Shown here in pieces: positions 19,330 to 28,393 of a DNA stretch of 64,000 nt. Source of the stretch: Pseudomonas sp. N3-W (GTDB lineage Bacteria; Pseudomonadota; Gammaproteobacteria; Pseudomonadales; Pseudomonadaceae). The translations under genes were made by a program, and so were the position numbers. Each line of letters opens with the position of its first letter. The first letter of the stretch is position 1. Below the pieces are notes generated by a model. The model ran no database searches and was not told the DNA's origin. It saw only the letters and a list, made by a program, of their open reading frames with translations. The stretch lies in the NCBI RefSeq assembly GCF_024970185.1, contig NZ_CP103965.1, positions 53,501 through 117,500 of the forward strand. Reading direction: 5' to 3'.

Positions 19330-20225
19330 AGGTTCAACAGTAAGTAGTGGTCTACGAGCAGGGCGATGAACAGCAGGAACAAGTAGTAGATAGAGTACTT
19401 GAACGTGTTGATCGCCGCGTGCGGCCGAGTGCCACGGTACAGCACCACGGCCCATTGCAGAAACCGCGCGCCCAGACCGAGGGCGCAGATCAGGTACAGC
19501 AGGCCGCTCATGTGGATGACATAGGGCATCAGGCTGACCGCCAGCAGGACGAAGGTGTAAAGCAGGATGTGGATTTTGGTGTAGTGCTCGCCGTGGGTCA
19601 CCGGCAGCATAGGGATGTCGGCCTTGGCATATTCCTCTTTGCGGTGAATCGCCAGCGCCCAGAAGTGCGGCGGGGTCCAGGCGAAGATGATCAGCACCAG
19701 CAGCAACGGTTCGGCGCCGATGTGCCCGGTGGCGGCGGTCCAGCCAAGCAGTGGCGGGGCGGCGCCGGCAAGGCCGCCAATGACGATGTTCTGCGGCGTC
19801 GCGCGCTTGAGGAATCCGGTGTAGACCACGGCATAGCCGAGCAAGGAGGCCAGCGTCAGCCACGCCGTCAGCGGGTTGGTGAAGGTCAGCAGCAACGCCT
19901 GACCGAGCATCGCCAGTACCAGGGCGAAGGTCAGCGCCGCCGCTGGCGAAACCCGGCCTTCGGCCAGCGGGCGTTTGTGAGTTCGGGCCATCACCGCATC
20001 GATGCGCCGGTCCACCACATGATTGACCGCCGCCGCGCCACCGGCACACAGCCCGATCCCCAGATTGCCGAACACCAGCACCGTCCACGGCACCCCGGCG
20101 CGGGTCGCGAGGAACATGCCCACCAGCGAGGTGATGAGCATCAGCACCACCACTTTGGGCTTGGTCAGCTCCAGATAGTCGCGCCAGATCGCCTGACGGT
20201 GACGTTCGCCGATCAGAGTCGCCAT
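19326..20225 (-). CDS. ctaB: Protohaem IX farnesyltransferase (haem O synthase)
   Basis: 299 residues of the UbiA prenyltransferase superfamily with about nine membrane segments. The Asp-rich prenyl-diphosphate motif appears as [20 protein letters not shown], and a second conserved region [22 protein letters not shown] follows. It makes haem O, which CtaA converts to haem A for the aa3 oxidase. It overlaps ctaA by 13 bases and sco by 4. Confidence 0.95.
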   Translation of the reverse strand: MATLIGERHRQAIWRDYLELTKPKVVVLMLITSLVGMFLATRAGVPWTVLVFGNLGIGLCAGGAAAVNHVVDRRIDAVMARTHKRPLAEGRVSPAAALTFALVLAMLGQALLLTFTNPLTAWLTLASLLGYAVVYTGFLKRATPQNIVIGGLAGAAPPLLGWTAATGHIGAEPLLLVLIIFAWTPPHFWALAIHRKEEYAKADIPMLPVTHGEHYTKIHILLYTFVLLAVSLMPYVIHMSGLLYLICALGLGARFLQWAVVLYRGTRPHAAINTFKYSIYYLFLLFIALLVDHYLLLNL

Positions 20226-21292
20226 GGCATCTCTCCTTTTATTGTTATGGGCCCGGCGGAGTGTTTACGCAGGCTGAAGCGCCAGCGCGCGGGGGTTTGC
20301 TGCCGAACCCGGACCAGGCTGGTGCGGGCGTGATAATTGACCAGCACCATGGTCAGCAGCAGCGCGGCGCCGCCGGCGTTATGAGCGACCGCCACCGGCA
20401 GCGGCAGGTGAAACAACACGTTGCTGATCCCGAGGGTGATTTGTGCGGCGAGGGCGATCAGCACCAAGCCAGCGAGACGTGTCATGCCGACGACTTTGAG
20501 TTGCCAGGCCAGACCGAGCAGCACAACAGTCACCAGCAGCGCGCCGATCCGATGAGTCAGGTGAATCGCTGTGCGCGCATCGCTGTCCAGTTGCCCGCCG
20601 AGGTAATTCGGGCCGATGTGTTGGGTCAGGTGAAAGCCGTTGGCGAAGTCTGCCGGCGGCAGCCATTGCCCGTGGCAGGTCGGGAAGTCGATGCAGGCCA
20701 CGGCGGCGTAGTTGGAACTGACCCAGCCGCCGAGGGCGATTTGCAGGATCACCAGCAACAAGCCAGCCGTGGCCCAGTATTGCAGGCGCCGCGGCACGGT
20801 CAGCGCCGGCAGTACGCCGGACAGCCGAAGCGTCAGCAAAAACAGCAGGCTCAAGGTCGCAAAGCCGCCGAGCAGATGCCCGGTGACCACCTGCGGCCAG
20901 AGCTTGAGTGTCACCGTCCACATGCCGAACGCCGCCTGGGCGAACACCACGGCCAGCAGAAACAGCGGCAACTTCACCGGCTGCCCCGGATGCCGACGAT
21001 GCACCCAGGCACGCCCGGCCAGTATGGCGATCAACATCCCCAGCGTGCCGGCGAAGTAGCGGTGGATCATCTCGTTCCAGCCCTTGTGGGCTTCGACCGG
21101 TGTGTCGGGGAAATGCAATTGGGCATGGGCCAGTTGGGTTTCGCTTTTCGGCACGCTGATGAAGCCGTAACAGCCCGGCCAGTCCGGACAGCCGAGTCCG
21201 GCATGGGTCAGGCGCGTGTACGCGCCGAGCAACACCACAATCAGTGCCAGCAAGGTGGCAAACAGCGCGAGGCGAAATCCAGGTTTGGCCAT
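20213..21292 (-). CDS. ctaA: Haem A synthase (CtaA/COX15)
   Basis: 359 residues with about eight membrane helices. Conserved elements include the first-helix motif [21 protein letters not shown] and the haem-ligand His regions [28 protein letters not shown] and AHNAGGA. It oxidises the C8 methyl of haem O. It is the typical proteobacterial COX15-like form. It sits between the small thioredoxin-like gene and ctaB within the oxidase cluster. Confidence 0.94.
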   Translation of the reverse strand: MAKPGFRLALFATLLALIVVLLGAYTRLTHAGLGCPDWPGCYGFISVPKSETQLAHAQLHFPDTPVEAHKGWNEMIHRYFAGTLGMLIAILAGRAWVHRRHPGQPVKLPLFLLAVVFAQAAFGMWTVTLKLWPQVVTGHLLGGFATLSLLFLLTLRLSGVLPALTVPRRLQYWATAGLLLVILQIALGGWVSSNYAAVACIDFPTCHGQWLPPADFANGFHLTQHIGPNYLGGQLDSDARTAIHLTHRIGALLVTVVLLGLAWQLKVVGMTRLAGLVLIALAAQITLGISNVLFHLPLPVAVAHNAGGAALLLTMVLVNYHARTSLVRVRQQTPARWRFSLRKHSAGPITIKGEMPWRL

Positions 21293-21302
21293 GACGATGC
21301 CC

Positions 21303-21884
21303 TTATCCGATGTTCGACAATTTCAGCAACTGGCGCAGGTCGTTGAGCAGGTCCTTGCCCTTGACCGTCGGGTCGTAGCGCAGCACAAGGTTGCCGTGAG
21401 GGTCGATGATCCACAGTTGCGGCGCGGTCTTGTCGCCGGTGGCCCGGGTGAATACGCCGACGTCCAGCGGGTAGCGTTGCAGTTGCGGGTATTCACGGGC
21501 CAGCTTGGCCTCGTATTCGGTGGTCAGCGGCTGGGTGACGGCCAGCGCGTGGCTGGCGCGGGATGCATCGCGACCGAGACCGATCTGGATCTGCCGCGCC
21601 AGATAGACCAATTGCTGGCAGTCCACCGAGCAGTCTCTGGGTGCGGTCACCAGCATCTGCCAACGATCTTCGTCGGCCTGCACGCCGATGTCGGCGCGGG
21701 TCTGGCCGTTGCCGATCAGTTCGCCGTGATAACTGCGGCCGTCCGGCACCCAGAAATTGAGTTTGTACATGCCGGTGGCGAGGATCATCGGGCCGACGAT
21801 CCCGAACAGAATCAGCAGCAACTGCCAGCGCCCCTTGCGCCGGCTCGCCGGTGTTTTCGCTTCAGACATGCTGGGTGGATTCAT
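21303..21884 (-). CDS. Membrane-anchored thioredoxin-like protein of the cox cluster (PA0111-like)
   Basis: About 193 residues. An N-terminal anchor (WQLLLILFGIVGPMILATGM) precedes a periplasmic domain. Within it, APRDCSVDCQQLVYLARQ has a CxxxC like SCO proteins, and QLWIIDPHGNLVLRYDP resembles the end of a thioredoxin fold. Start choice: ATG at 21884 has GGGAG upstream, and ATGs at 21896 and 21869 are alternatives. All overlap the SURF1 end. A role in CuA or oxidase assembly is inferred from location and the cysteine pair. Confidence 0.7.
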   Translation of the reverse strand: MNPPSMSEAKTPASRRKGRWQLLLILFGIVGPMILATGMYKLNFWVPDGRSYHGELIGNGQTRADIGVQADEDRWQMLVTAPRDCSVDCQQLVYLARQIQIGLGRDASRASHALAVTQPLTTEYEAKLAREYPQLQRYPLDVGVFTRATGDKTAPQLWIIDPHGNLVLRYDPTVKGKDLLNDLRQLLKLSNIG

Positions 21885-22602
21885 GGCCGCTCCCATGGTG
21901 TTTCTCCTTTGCGTTGTGCCAGCCGAGGTAGATAAAAAGGCCGAGCAGGGCGAGTGCCATGGCGAACCACTGCACGGCATAAGCGATATGTTTTTCCGGC
22001 CCCATGGCCACCACCGGCCAATCGGCCTGGTAGGCGCCAGGGCCGGTTTCTTCGCGCAGTTCATAGGCGAAGCCTTCGCGATCGAGCGAGGCCCAGAGTT
22101 TTGTCGGTTCGACGGCGGTGATCAGCTTTGGCCAGGAGGTGGTGGTGGGGTCGGCGTGCAACTGGAAGGTCGCGCCAGGTGAAACGTAAACCCAGGCATT
22201 CAAATCCAGCGGTTCAGTGGGCGTATCGAAGTGCGGCGGTGTACGCCGCTCCGGCCACGGCAGCCAGCCGCGATTGACCAGCAGCCACTGTCCGGTTGCC
22301 TGATCGTGAAAGGGTTGCAGCAGCTCGACGCCGACCTTGCCATTGCGCTGGCGGTTATCCAGTAACAGGCTGTGTTCGGCATCGAATTGGCCGTGCAGGC
22401 GCACGCGGCGGAAGGCAGGATCGGTGGTGTGTTGCAGCTCGCTACTGGCCATCGGTTCGGCGGCCCGGCGTTCGGCATAGGTTTGCAGCAGCGCGCTTTT
22501 CTCCGCGCCCCGGCTCAGTTGCCAGAATCCCAGTGACACCAGCAGCGGCAACAGCAGCGCGACTACCAGGGTCGGCACGACGCCCGGGCGGAAGCGCTTC
22601 AT
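21862..22602 (-). CDS. SURF1 family cytochrome oxidase assembly protein
   Basis: 246 residues in SURF1 topology: one N-terminal helix (VVALLLPLLVSLGFWQLSRG), a periplasmic middle domain (RVRLHGQFDAEHSLLLDNRQ and WLLVNRGWLP are family motifs), and a C-terminal helix (AVQWFAMALALLGLFIYLGW). SURF1 helps insert haem a into subunit I. The C-terminus is His-rich. Confidence 0.92.
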   Translation of the reverse strand: MKRFRPGVVPTLVVALLLPLLVSLGFWQLSRGAEKSALLQTYAERRAAEPMASSELQHTTDPAFRRVRLHGQFDAEHSLLLDNRQRNGKVGVELLQPFHDQATGQWLLVNRGWLPWPERRTPPHFDTPTEPLDLNAWVYVSPGATFQLHADPTTTSWPKLITAVEPTKLWASLDREGFAYELREETGPGAYQADWPVVAMGPEKHIAYAVQWFAMALALLGLFIYLGWHNAKEKHHGSGHESTQHV

Positions 22603-22673
22603 GGCGACGCCAGAAAGTCGGTCATTGCGATAGCTATACTCAAGTGCATCGCCTTGTTCCCCCGGAGTCCGCC

Positions 22674-22877
22674 ATGCTCAAAGCAGCTATCGTCCTGATG
22701 CTGATTGCCACGGTCGTCAGCCTGTTCGGCGGCCTGTTTTTTCTGGTCAAGGACGACAGCAGCTCAAATCGCCTGGTCATCGCCTTGAGTGTTCGGGTTG
22801 GCCTGGCCGCCATCACCGTCGGCTTGATCGCCTGGGGCTTCTATAGCGGCCAGCTGGTTTCTCACGCGCCCTGGTAA
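22674..22877 (+). CDS. DUF2909 twin-transmembrane protein
   Basis: 67 residues with two hydrophobic segments (about 4-25 and 36-58) joined by a short polar loop KDDSSSNR. This matches the DUF2909 pattern. It lies on the plus strand inside the otherwise minus-strand oxidase cluster, between coIII and SURF1. It converges with coIII (stop codons 5 bases apart) and is divergent from SURF1. The function is unknown. Confidence 0.75.
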   Translation: MLKAAIVLMLIATVVSLFGGLFFLVKDDSSSNRLVIALSVRVGLAAITVGLIAWGFYSGQLVSHAPW

Positions 22878-22881
22878 GCGC

Positions 22882-23769
22882 TCAAAGCACGTAGACGAAA
22901 ACGAACAGGCCGATCCACACCACGTCCACGAAGTGCCAGTACCAGCTCGCCGCCTCGAAGCCGAATTGATGCTCGTTGTCGAAGTGCCCACGCATGATCC
23001 GCATCAGCATCACGAACAGGATGATGGTGCCGATGGTCACGTGGGCACCGTGGAAGCCGGTGAGCATGAAGAACGTCGCGCCATAGACGCCCGAGCCCAG
23101 GGTCAGGCCCAGTTCGTGGTAGGCGTGCATGTATTCCTCGGCCTGCAGGGAGAGGAACCCGCAACCCAGTAACACGGTGATCGCCAGCCAGATTTTCAGT
23201 GCGCCGCGATGGCCTTTTTTCAAGGCGTGGTGGGCGATGGTCACGGTGACGCTGGAGCTGACCAGCAAAATCGTGTTGATCAGCGGCAAGCCCCAGGGGC
23301 TGATGACTTCCTTGGGCGGCGGGAACAGGGTCGGGTCCGGGGTGTGCAGCAGCGGCCAGGCGAACTGGAAGTTCGGCCACAGCATATGCGCAATGCCTTT
23401 GGGCCCTTCACCGCCCAGCGCCGGGCCGGAGATGTGGCGCACGTAAAACAGCGCACCGAAGAAGGCGATGAAGAACATCACTTCCGAGAAGATGAACCAA
23501 CTCATGCCCCAGCGAAACGAGCGATCCAGTTGCGGGCTGTACAGCCCCGCCCGACTTTCCTTGATCACCGCGCCGAACCAGCCGAACAGCATGTAGGCCA
23601 GCAACAGGCCGCCGACGAAAAAGATATACGGGCCGTGGGATTCCGGGCGCGCTGCCTTCAGGTCGTTGAACCAGGTGCCCAGGCCATAGACCGTGATCAG
23701 CATGCCTGCCGTGGCGATGATCGGCCATTTGCTCTGGGCGGGAACGTAATAGTGCTCATGAGTTGCCAT
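22882..23769 (-). CDS. coIII: Cytochrome c oxidase subunit III
   Basis: 295 residues with seven predicted membrane helices. Conserved stretches are FIFSEVMFFIAFFGALFYVR, LTGFHGAHVTIGTI and EAASWYWHFVDVVWIGLFV, all standard in subunit III. It belongs to the aa3-type, proton-pumping oxidase with CoxA and CoxB. It follows ctaG by 25 bases. Confidence 0.96.
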   Translation of the reverse strand: MATHEHYYVPAQSKWPIIATAGMLITVYGLGTWFNDLKAARPESHGPYIFFVGGLLLAYMLFGWFGAVIKESRAGLYSPQLDRSFRWGMSWFIFSEVMFFIAFFGALFYVRHISGPALGGEGPKGIAHMLWPNFQFAWPLLHTPDPTLFPPPKEVISPWGLPLINTILLVSSSVTVTIAHHALKKGHRGALKIWLAITVLLGCGFLSLQAEEYMHAYHELGLTLGSGVYGATFFMLTGFHGAHVTIGTIILFVMLMRIMRGHFDNEHQFGFEAASWYWHFVDVVWIGLFVFVYVL

Positions 23770-23794
23770 TGATTGTTCTCCTTATCGGGCACGC

Positions 23795-24346
23795 CTAGCC
23801 GCCGGTATTGACTGCGACCGGTGGATGACGGGCGGTGATATCGAACAGCGTGTAGGACAGCGTCAAGTGCTTGATATCCTTGGGCATGTCGCGGTCAACG
23901 ATGAAGCGTACGGGCATTTCGATGCGTTGGCCGGGTTGCAGCACTTGCTGGGTAAAGCAGAAACACTCGGTCTTGTGGAAGTACGCCGCCGCTTCGCTGG
24001 GGGCAATGCTCGGTACAGCCTGGGCACTCATCGGGTGGTCGGTGGGGTTGACGGCGACGAACAGCATTTCGGCCACAGCCCCTGGATGGGTGGTCACTTC
24101 ATTGCCCTTGGGATAGAACTCCCACGGCATGTCGGCGTTGTTCATCGACAGAAACTGCACCCGCACCTGCCGCGAGTTATCCACCACCTGCTCACCTTCG
24201 TATTGCCCGGCCGTCTTGCCGTTGATGCCGAAGGCCTTGCACATCACGTCGTAGATCGGCACCAGCGCGAAGCCGAACACAAACATTGCCACCACCACCA
24301 TCAACAGGCGCGTGACCAGTTTTTTCAGGGAAATTGAATCAGCCAT
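23795..24346 (-). CDS. ctaG: Cytochrome c oxidase assembly protein CtaG (Cox11)
   Basis: 183 residues. A single N-terminal membrane anchor (LLMVVVAMFVFGFALVPIY) is followed by the periplasmic Cox11 domain with the copper motif KTECFCFTQQ (Cys-x-Cys). Cox11 delivers copper to the CuB site of subunit I. The ATG at 24346 (MADSISLKK) was chosen, because the frame upstream runs through a REP element. Confidence 0.94.
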   Translation of the reverse strand: MADSISLKKLVTRLLMVVVAMFVFGFALVPIYDVMCKAFGINGKTAGQYEGEQVVDNSRQVRVQFLSMNNADMPWEFYPKGNEVTTHPGAVAEMLFVAVNPTDHPMSAQAVPSIAPSEAAAYFHKTECFCFTQQVLQPGQRIEMPVRFIVDRDMPKDIKHLTLSYTLFDITARHPPVAVNTGG

Positions 24347-24370
24347 GATGTCTGCCCTCACGCCCAAGCC

Positions 24371-24500
24371 CTGTGGGAGCGAGCCTTTGTGGTGAGGGAG
24401 CTTGCTCCCGTTGGGCTGCGAAGCGGCCCCAAAAGCTTTGCGTCTGCTTCGCAGCCGAGCGGGAGCAAGCTCCCTCGCCACACAAGTTCGCTCCCACATG
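24371..24500. repeat. Nested REP element between coxA and ctaG
   Basis: A GTGGCGAG-family doublet (24388-24484) is itself bracketed by CTGTGGGAGCGAG and TCGCTCCCACATGG, which belong to the other REP family. The result is a repeat within a repeat in the 165-base gap that splits the oxidase operon. Confidence 0.8.
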
Positions 24501-24511
24501 GGTTACAGCGT

Positions 24512-26098
24512 TCATTTCACTTCCGGCGGGGTAGTAAAGGTGTGATACGGCGCCGGCGACGGCACGCTCCACTCCAGGCCCTCGGCGCCATCCCACGGTT
24601 TGGCCGGGGCCGGCGGCCCGCCGCGAATGGTCTTGATCACGATGAACAGGAAGAACAGCTGCGTGGTGCCGAACATGAACGCACCAATCGACGACACCAT
24701 GTTGAAGTCGGCGAATTGCAGGTTGTAGTCCGGAATCCGCCGTGGCATGCCCGCCAGTCCCACGAAGTGCATCGGGAAGAAGGTCATGTTCATGCCGACG
24801 AACGACAGCCAGAAATGCAGCTTGCCCAGGGTTTCGTCGTACATGTGGCCGGTCCATTTCGGCAGCCAGTAGTAGGTGGACGCGAAGATCCCGAAGATTG
24901 CCCCCGGCACCAGTACATAGTGGAAGTGCGCCACGACGAAGTACGTGTCCTGATACTGGAAATCCGCCGGGGCGATGGCCAGCATCAGCCCGGAGAAGCC
25001 GCCGATGGAGAACAGAATCACGAACGCCACGGCAAACAGCATCGGCGTCTCGAAGGTCAGCGAGCCTTGCCACATGGTGCTGGCCCAGTTGAACACTTTC
25101 ACCCCGGTCGGCACGGCGATCAGTAGCGTCGCGTACATGAAGAACAACTCGCCCACCAGGGGGATGCCGACCACGAACATGTGGTGCGCCCAGACGATGA
25201 ACGACAGGAACGCGATGCTCGCCGTGGCGTAGACCATGGACGTGTAGCCGAACAGCGGTTTGCGCGAGAAGGTCGGGATGATCGAGCTGACGGCACCGAA
25301 TGCCGGCAGGATCATGATGTACACCTCGGGGTGGCCGAAGAACCAGAACACATGCTGGAACAACACCGGGTCACCGCCGCCCGCTGCGCTGAAAAAGCTG
25401 GTGCCGAAGTGGATGTCCATCAGCATCATCGTCACGCAACCGGCCAGCACCGGCATCACCGCAATCAGCAGGAAGGCGGTAATCAGCCAGGTCCAGACGA
25501 ACAGCGGCATTTTCATCAGGGTCATGCCGGGGGCGCGCAGGTTGAGGATGGTGGCGATCACGTTGATCGCGCCCATGATCGAGCTGATGCCCATCAGGTG
25601 AATGGCGAAGATGAAGTAGGTGACGCTTTCCGGCGCGTAGGTGGTGGATAGCGGTGCGTAGAAGGTCCAGCCGAAGTTGGGTCCGCCACCGGGCATGAAC
25701 AGCGTCGACACCAGCAGGATGAAGGCCGCTGGCAACAGCCAGAAGCTGAAGTTGTTCATCCGTGGCAGGGCCATGTCCGGCGCGCCGATCATCAACGGGA
25801 TCATCCAGTTGGCGAGGCCGACGAAGGCCGGCATCACGGCACCGAAGACCATCACCAGGCCGTGCATGGTGGTCATCTGGTTGAAGAACGCCGGTTCGAC
25901 GATTTGCAGGCCGGGCTGGAACAGCTCGGCGCGAATCACCATGGCAAAAGAACCACCCAGCAAAAACATGGAGAACGCGAACCACAGGTACAGCGTACCG
26001 ATGTCCTTGTGATTGGTGGTCAGCACCCAGCGCATCAGGCCTTTGGCGGGGCCGTGGGCGTGGTCGGCGTGACCGTGGTCATCGATTACAGCGCTCAT
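24512..26098 (-). CDS. coxA: Cytochrome c oxidase subunit I
   Basis: 528 residues with about twelve membrane helices. Ligand motifs are MHGLVMVFGAVMPAFVG (haem a), HPEVYIMILPAFG (CuB and the cross-linked Tyr), AHHMFVVG (CuB) and VVAHFHYVLVPGA (haem a and a3 His). The set identifies an aa3-type haem-copper oxidase. The start MSAVIDDHGHADHAHG at 26098 follows GGAGACCGGCC; the upstream in-frame extension is unlikely. Confidence 0.96.
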   Translation of the reverse strand: MSAVIDDHGHADHAHGPAKGLMRWVLTTNHKDIGTLYLWFAFSMFLLGGSFAMVIRAELFQPGLQIVEPAFFNQMTTMHGLVMVFGAVMPAFVGLANWMIPLMIGAPDMALPRMNNFSFWLLPAAFILLVSTLFMPGGGPNFGWTFYAPLSTTYAPESVTYFIFAIHLMGISSIMGAINVIATILNLRAPGMTLMKMPLFVWTWLITAFLLIAVMPVLAGCVTMMLMDIHFGTSFFSAAGGGDPVLFQHVFWFFGHPEVYIMILPAFGAVSSIIPTFSRKPLFGYTSMVYATASIAFLSFIVWAHHMFVVGIPLVGELFFMYATLLIAVPTGVKVFNWASTMWQGSLTFETPMLFAVAFVILFSIGGFSGLMLAIAPADFQYQDTYFVVAHFHYVLVPGAIFGIFASTYYWLPKWTGHMYDETLGKLHFWLSFVGMNMTFFPMHFVGLAGMPRRIPDYNLQFADFNMVSSIGAFMFGTTQLFFLFIVIKTIRGGPPAPAKPWDGAEGLEWSVPSPAPYHTFTTPPEVK

Positions 26099-26180
26099 GG
26101 CCGGTCTCCTGTAAACGAGTGGGCTGGGCAAGCCGAGGCGCATTGCCCCGACCGGTTGCTTGGGTGCGCAATAGACCGGC

Positions 26181-27308
26181 TCATTTGCTTTCCGCCTGTT
26201 TCAGCTCCAGCACTTCTTTAGGGGTGACCATGTCGCCCTTGTTGTTGCCCCAGGCGTTACGCTCGTAGGTCACGACCGCCGCGATATCGACTTCCGACAG
26301 CTGCTTGCCGAACGCCGCCATGGCGGTGCCGGGTTTGCCGAAGTACACGCGGTGCAGGTGGTCGGCTTTCGGCCCTGTGGCAATCGGTGAGCCCTTGAGC
26401 GCCGGGAACATCGGCGGCAGGCCCTGGCCCTCGGCCTGGTGACAGGCCACGCAGGTGGTGTGGTAGATCTTGTCGCCGCGCGCCTTGAGTTCGTCGAGGG
26501 TCCATTCCTTGGTGGTCAGCTCTTTCATCTGCGCCGCTTCAGCTTTGCGGTCGGCCAGCCATTTGTCGTAGTCAGGCTGGGTTTTGACGTCGACCACGAT
26601 GGGCATGAAGCCGTGGTCCTTGCCGCACAGCTCGGCGCACTGGCCACGGTAGATGCCGGGCTTGTCGATGCGGGTCCAGGCTTCGTTGACGAAACCGGGG
26701 ATGGCGTCGCGCTTGACCGCGAAGGCCGGCACCCACCAGGAGTGGATGACGTCGGCGGACGTTACGAGAAAGCGCACCTTGGCGCCGATTGGCAGCACCA
26801 GCGGCTGATCGACTTCCAACAAATAGTGTTCGCCCTTGGCTTCCTTGTTGTGGATTTGATCTTGAGGGGTGGCCAGGTTGCTGAAGAACTCGACGTCCTG
26901 ACCCAGGTATTTGTAGTGCCACTTCCACTGATAGCCAGTGATCTGGATATCGATATCCGGCTCGCTGGTGTCGTACATCTTGATCAGGGTCGCGGTCGCG
27001 GGTACCGCCATGGCCACCAGGATGATGAAGGGCACGATGGTCCAGAGAATCTCGACGGTGGTGCTTTCATGAAATTTCGCGGCAACCTGCCCGGTGGAAC
27101 GGCGGTGGACCATCATCGACCAGAACATGGCGCCGAAGACGATGATGCCGATCACCACACAGATCCAGAAAATGGTCATGTGCAGGTCGAATACTGCGTG
27201 ACTGATTTCAGTCGCTCCAGGCGCCATATTTACAGTCCAGGCGGCTTGCGCCTGACCGAAAATCGACCACAACAGGAGGCCCATCCAGACGTGTGGATGT
27301 CGCATCAT
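26181..27308 (-). CDS. coxB: Cytochrome c oxidase subunit II with fused cytochrome c domain
   Basis: 375 residues. After a signal peptide (ending AQA) come two membrane helices and the CuA cupredoxin domain, with its ligands in HSWWVPAF and YRGQCAELCGKDHGFM. A C-terminal cytochrome c domain follows with CVACH at 286-290. This is a caa3-like arrangement found in Pseudomonas aa3 oxidases. It is the first gene of the cluster; two adjacent ATGs (27308 and 27305) are possible starts. Confidence 0.95.
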   Translation of the reverse strand: MMRHPHVWMGLLLWSIFGQAQAAWTVNMAPGATEISHAVFDLHMTIFWICVVIGIIVFGAMFWSMMVHRRSTGQVAAKFHESTTVEILWTIVPFIILVAMAVPATATLIKMYDTSEPDIDIQITGYQWKWHYKYLGQDVEFFSNLATPQDQIHNKEAKGEHYLLEVDQPLVLPIGAKVRFLVTSADVIHSWWVPAFAVKRDAIPGFVNEAWTRIDKPGIYRGQCAELCGKDHGFMPIVVDVKTQPDYDKWLADRKAEAAQMKELTTKEWTLDELKARGDKIYHTTCVACHQAEGQGLPPMFPALKGSPIATGPKADHLHRVYFGKPGTAMAAFGKQLSEVDIAAVVTYERNAWGNNKGDMVTPKEVLELKQAESK

Positions 27309-27679
27309 TGCGGGTTCCCCTTATCGTTCTTGTTATCCCGCCGGCTATCACCAGCGGCAAGGGAGCGGCATTTTCAGACTACGAACTTGAATCGCCGGGC
27401 CTTGCTGCCATTGCAGTCGGGCGTCATCAGCTAACTCCATTCAAAACCGAGTATAGACAGCGACTGGGACCACGCAACGCGATGGGGTAAATCAGCTGAA
27501 ACAGCTTTGACTTGCGCCCAAGGCCACGAATGGAGAAGGATGTAGACGAGTGGTGGCAAATCGATATAACGCGGGTGTATCAAGGATGAAATAATTATGA
27601 CAAAAGCGTCTTAGGAAATTTCCTACGCCAGCTAAGTTATGTCTTCCCTATTTCACAGCCTTTGTTCCCTGGAGTTTTC
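27309..27679. promoter_or_regulatory. Intergenic region between divergent coxB and a hypothetical gene
   Basis: 371 bases without a supported gene. It must carry the oxidase operon promoter and that of the plus-strand gene. The only striking structure is a perfect 14-base palindrome TAGGAAATTTCCTA at 27612-27625, which could be an operator. A ribosome site GGAG lies at 27671. Confidence 0.5.
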
Positions 27680-28330
27680 ATGAACACCGCCGCATTGCGC
27701 GAGCAGATCCAAAAAGCCCAACAACACGAGGCCGAGACTGGCCTGCTTACTCGTCAACTGGAAATCCAACTGCCACACCTGCATTCCGCCATCCAGCTAC
27801 CGGATGTCGATGCCAAAGGTGTGATGACCCGTTTTGTAACGGCTTACATCGAGCAAGTCCCGGACCTGTTGGACGCCGCCAATGATGTCGCACGGGAAGC
27901 AGGTATCGAATCGCAGATCAAACCGGTACTGAAGATCGCCGAGCAGTTCTTTCTGCAGCCGCCGGCAATCATGACCGGGCACATTGGCCTGGACAGCCTG
28001 CTGGACGAAGCTTATCTGGCACATCGGCTGGTCGAAGAGGTGAATGATCTGTATATCAAGCATTTTGGCCAGCCACTGATCCCATTGGACATGACTGTTG
28101 CCAACCTGATTGCCCACCAATTGATCGGCGAGGCGTTTGCCAACCAGCTGGATGAGGCCGTGCATCACGCTGTAGACGAGATGCTCGACGAAGACAGCTT
28201 CGCGCTGGAATCGGTAGAAGCCTATCGCGAGAAACTCAACAGCCCGGACACCGGCGCTGCGTGGAAGCGCTGGCCGTGCCTGTCGCGCCAGTTGGGGGTG
28301 GGTCTGGAGCTGGATCAGCCAGCGGCTTGA
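27680..28330 (+). CDS. Hypothetical protein (PA0104-like)
   Basis: 216 residues with no signal peptide or membrane segment. It is largely helical and acidic (LDAANDVAREAGIES, LLDEAYLAHRLVEEVNDLYI, QLDEAVHHAVDEMLDEDSF). I recognise no named domain; an unnamed gene of this kind sits between coxB and the SulP gene in Pseudomonas. The ATG at 27680 follows GGAG by 5 bases; an in-frame ATG 18 bases earlier lacks a ribosome site. It converges with the SulP gene. Confidence 0.7.
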   Translation: MNTAALREQIQKAQQHEAETGLLTRQLEIQLPHLHSAIQLPDVDAKGVMTRFVTAYIEQVPDLLDAANDVAREAGIESQIKPVLKIAEQFFLQPPAIMTGHIGLDSLLDEAYLAHRLVEEVNDLYIKHFGQPLIPLDMTVANLIAHQLIGEAFANQLDEAVHHAVDEMLDEDSFALESVEAYREKLNSPDTGAAWKRWPCLSRQLGVGLELDQPAA

Positions 28331-28352
28331 TCTACCCGTCAACACAATCTCC

Positions 28353-28381
28353 CTGTGGGAGCGGGCAAGCCCGCTCCCACA
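28353..28381. repeat. Single REP palindrome
   Basis: CTGTGGGAGCGGGCAAGCCC followed by GCTCCCACA forms one hairpin between convergent genes. It is a single copy related to the CGCGAGCAGGC family flanks and may serve as a terminator. Confidence 0.75.
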
Positions 28382-28393
28382 TTTGGTTTTGCC

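Noticed and set aside
18694..20088. A 464-codon minus-strand frame joining sco with upstream sequence
   Set aside because: The upstream 250 codons overlap ctaB in another frame. The real start is the ATG at 19329 in the ATGA overlap.
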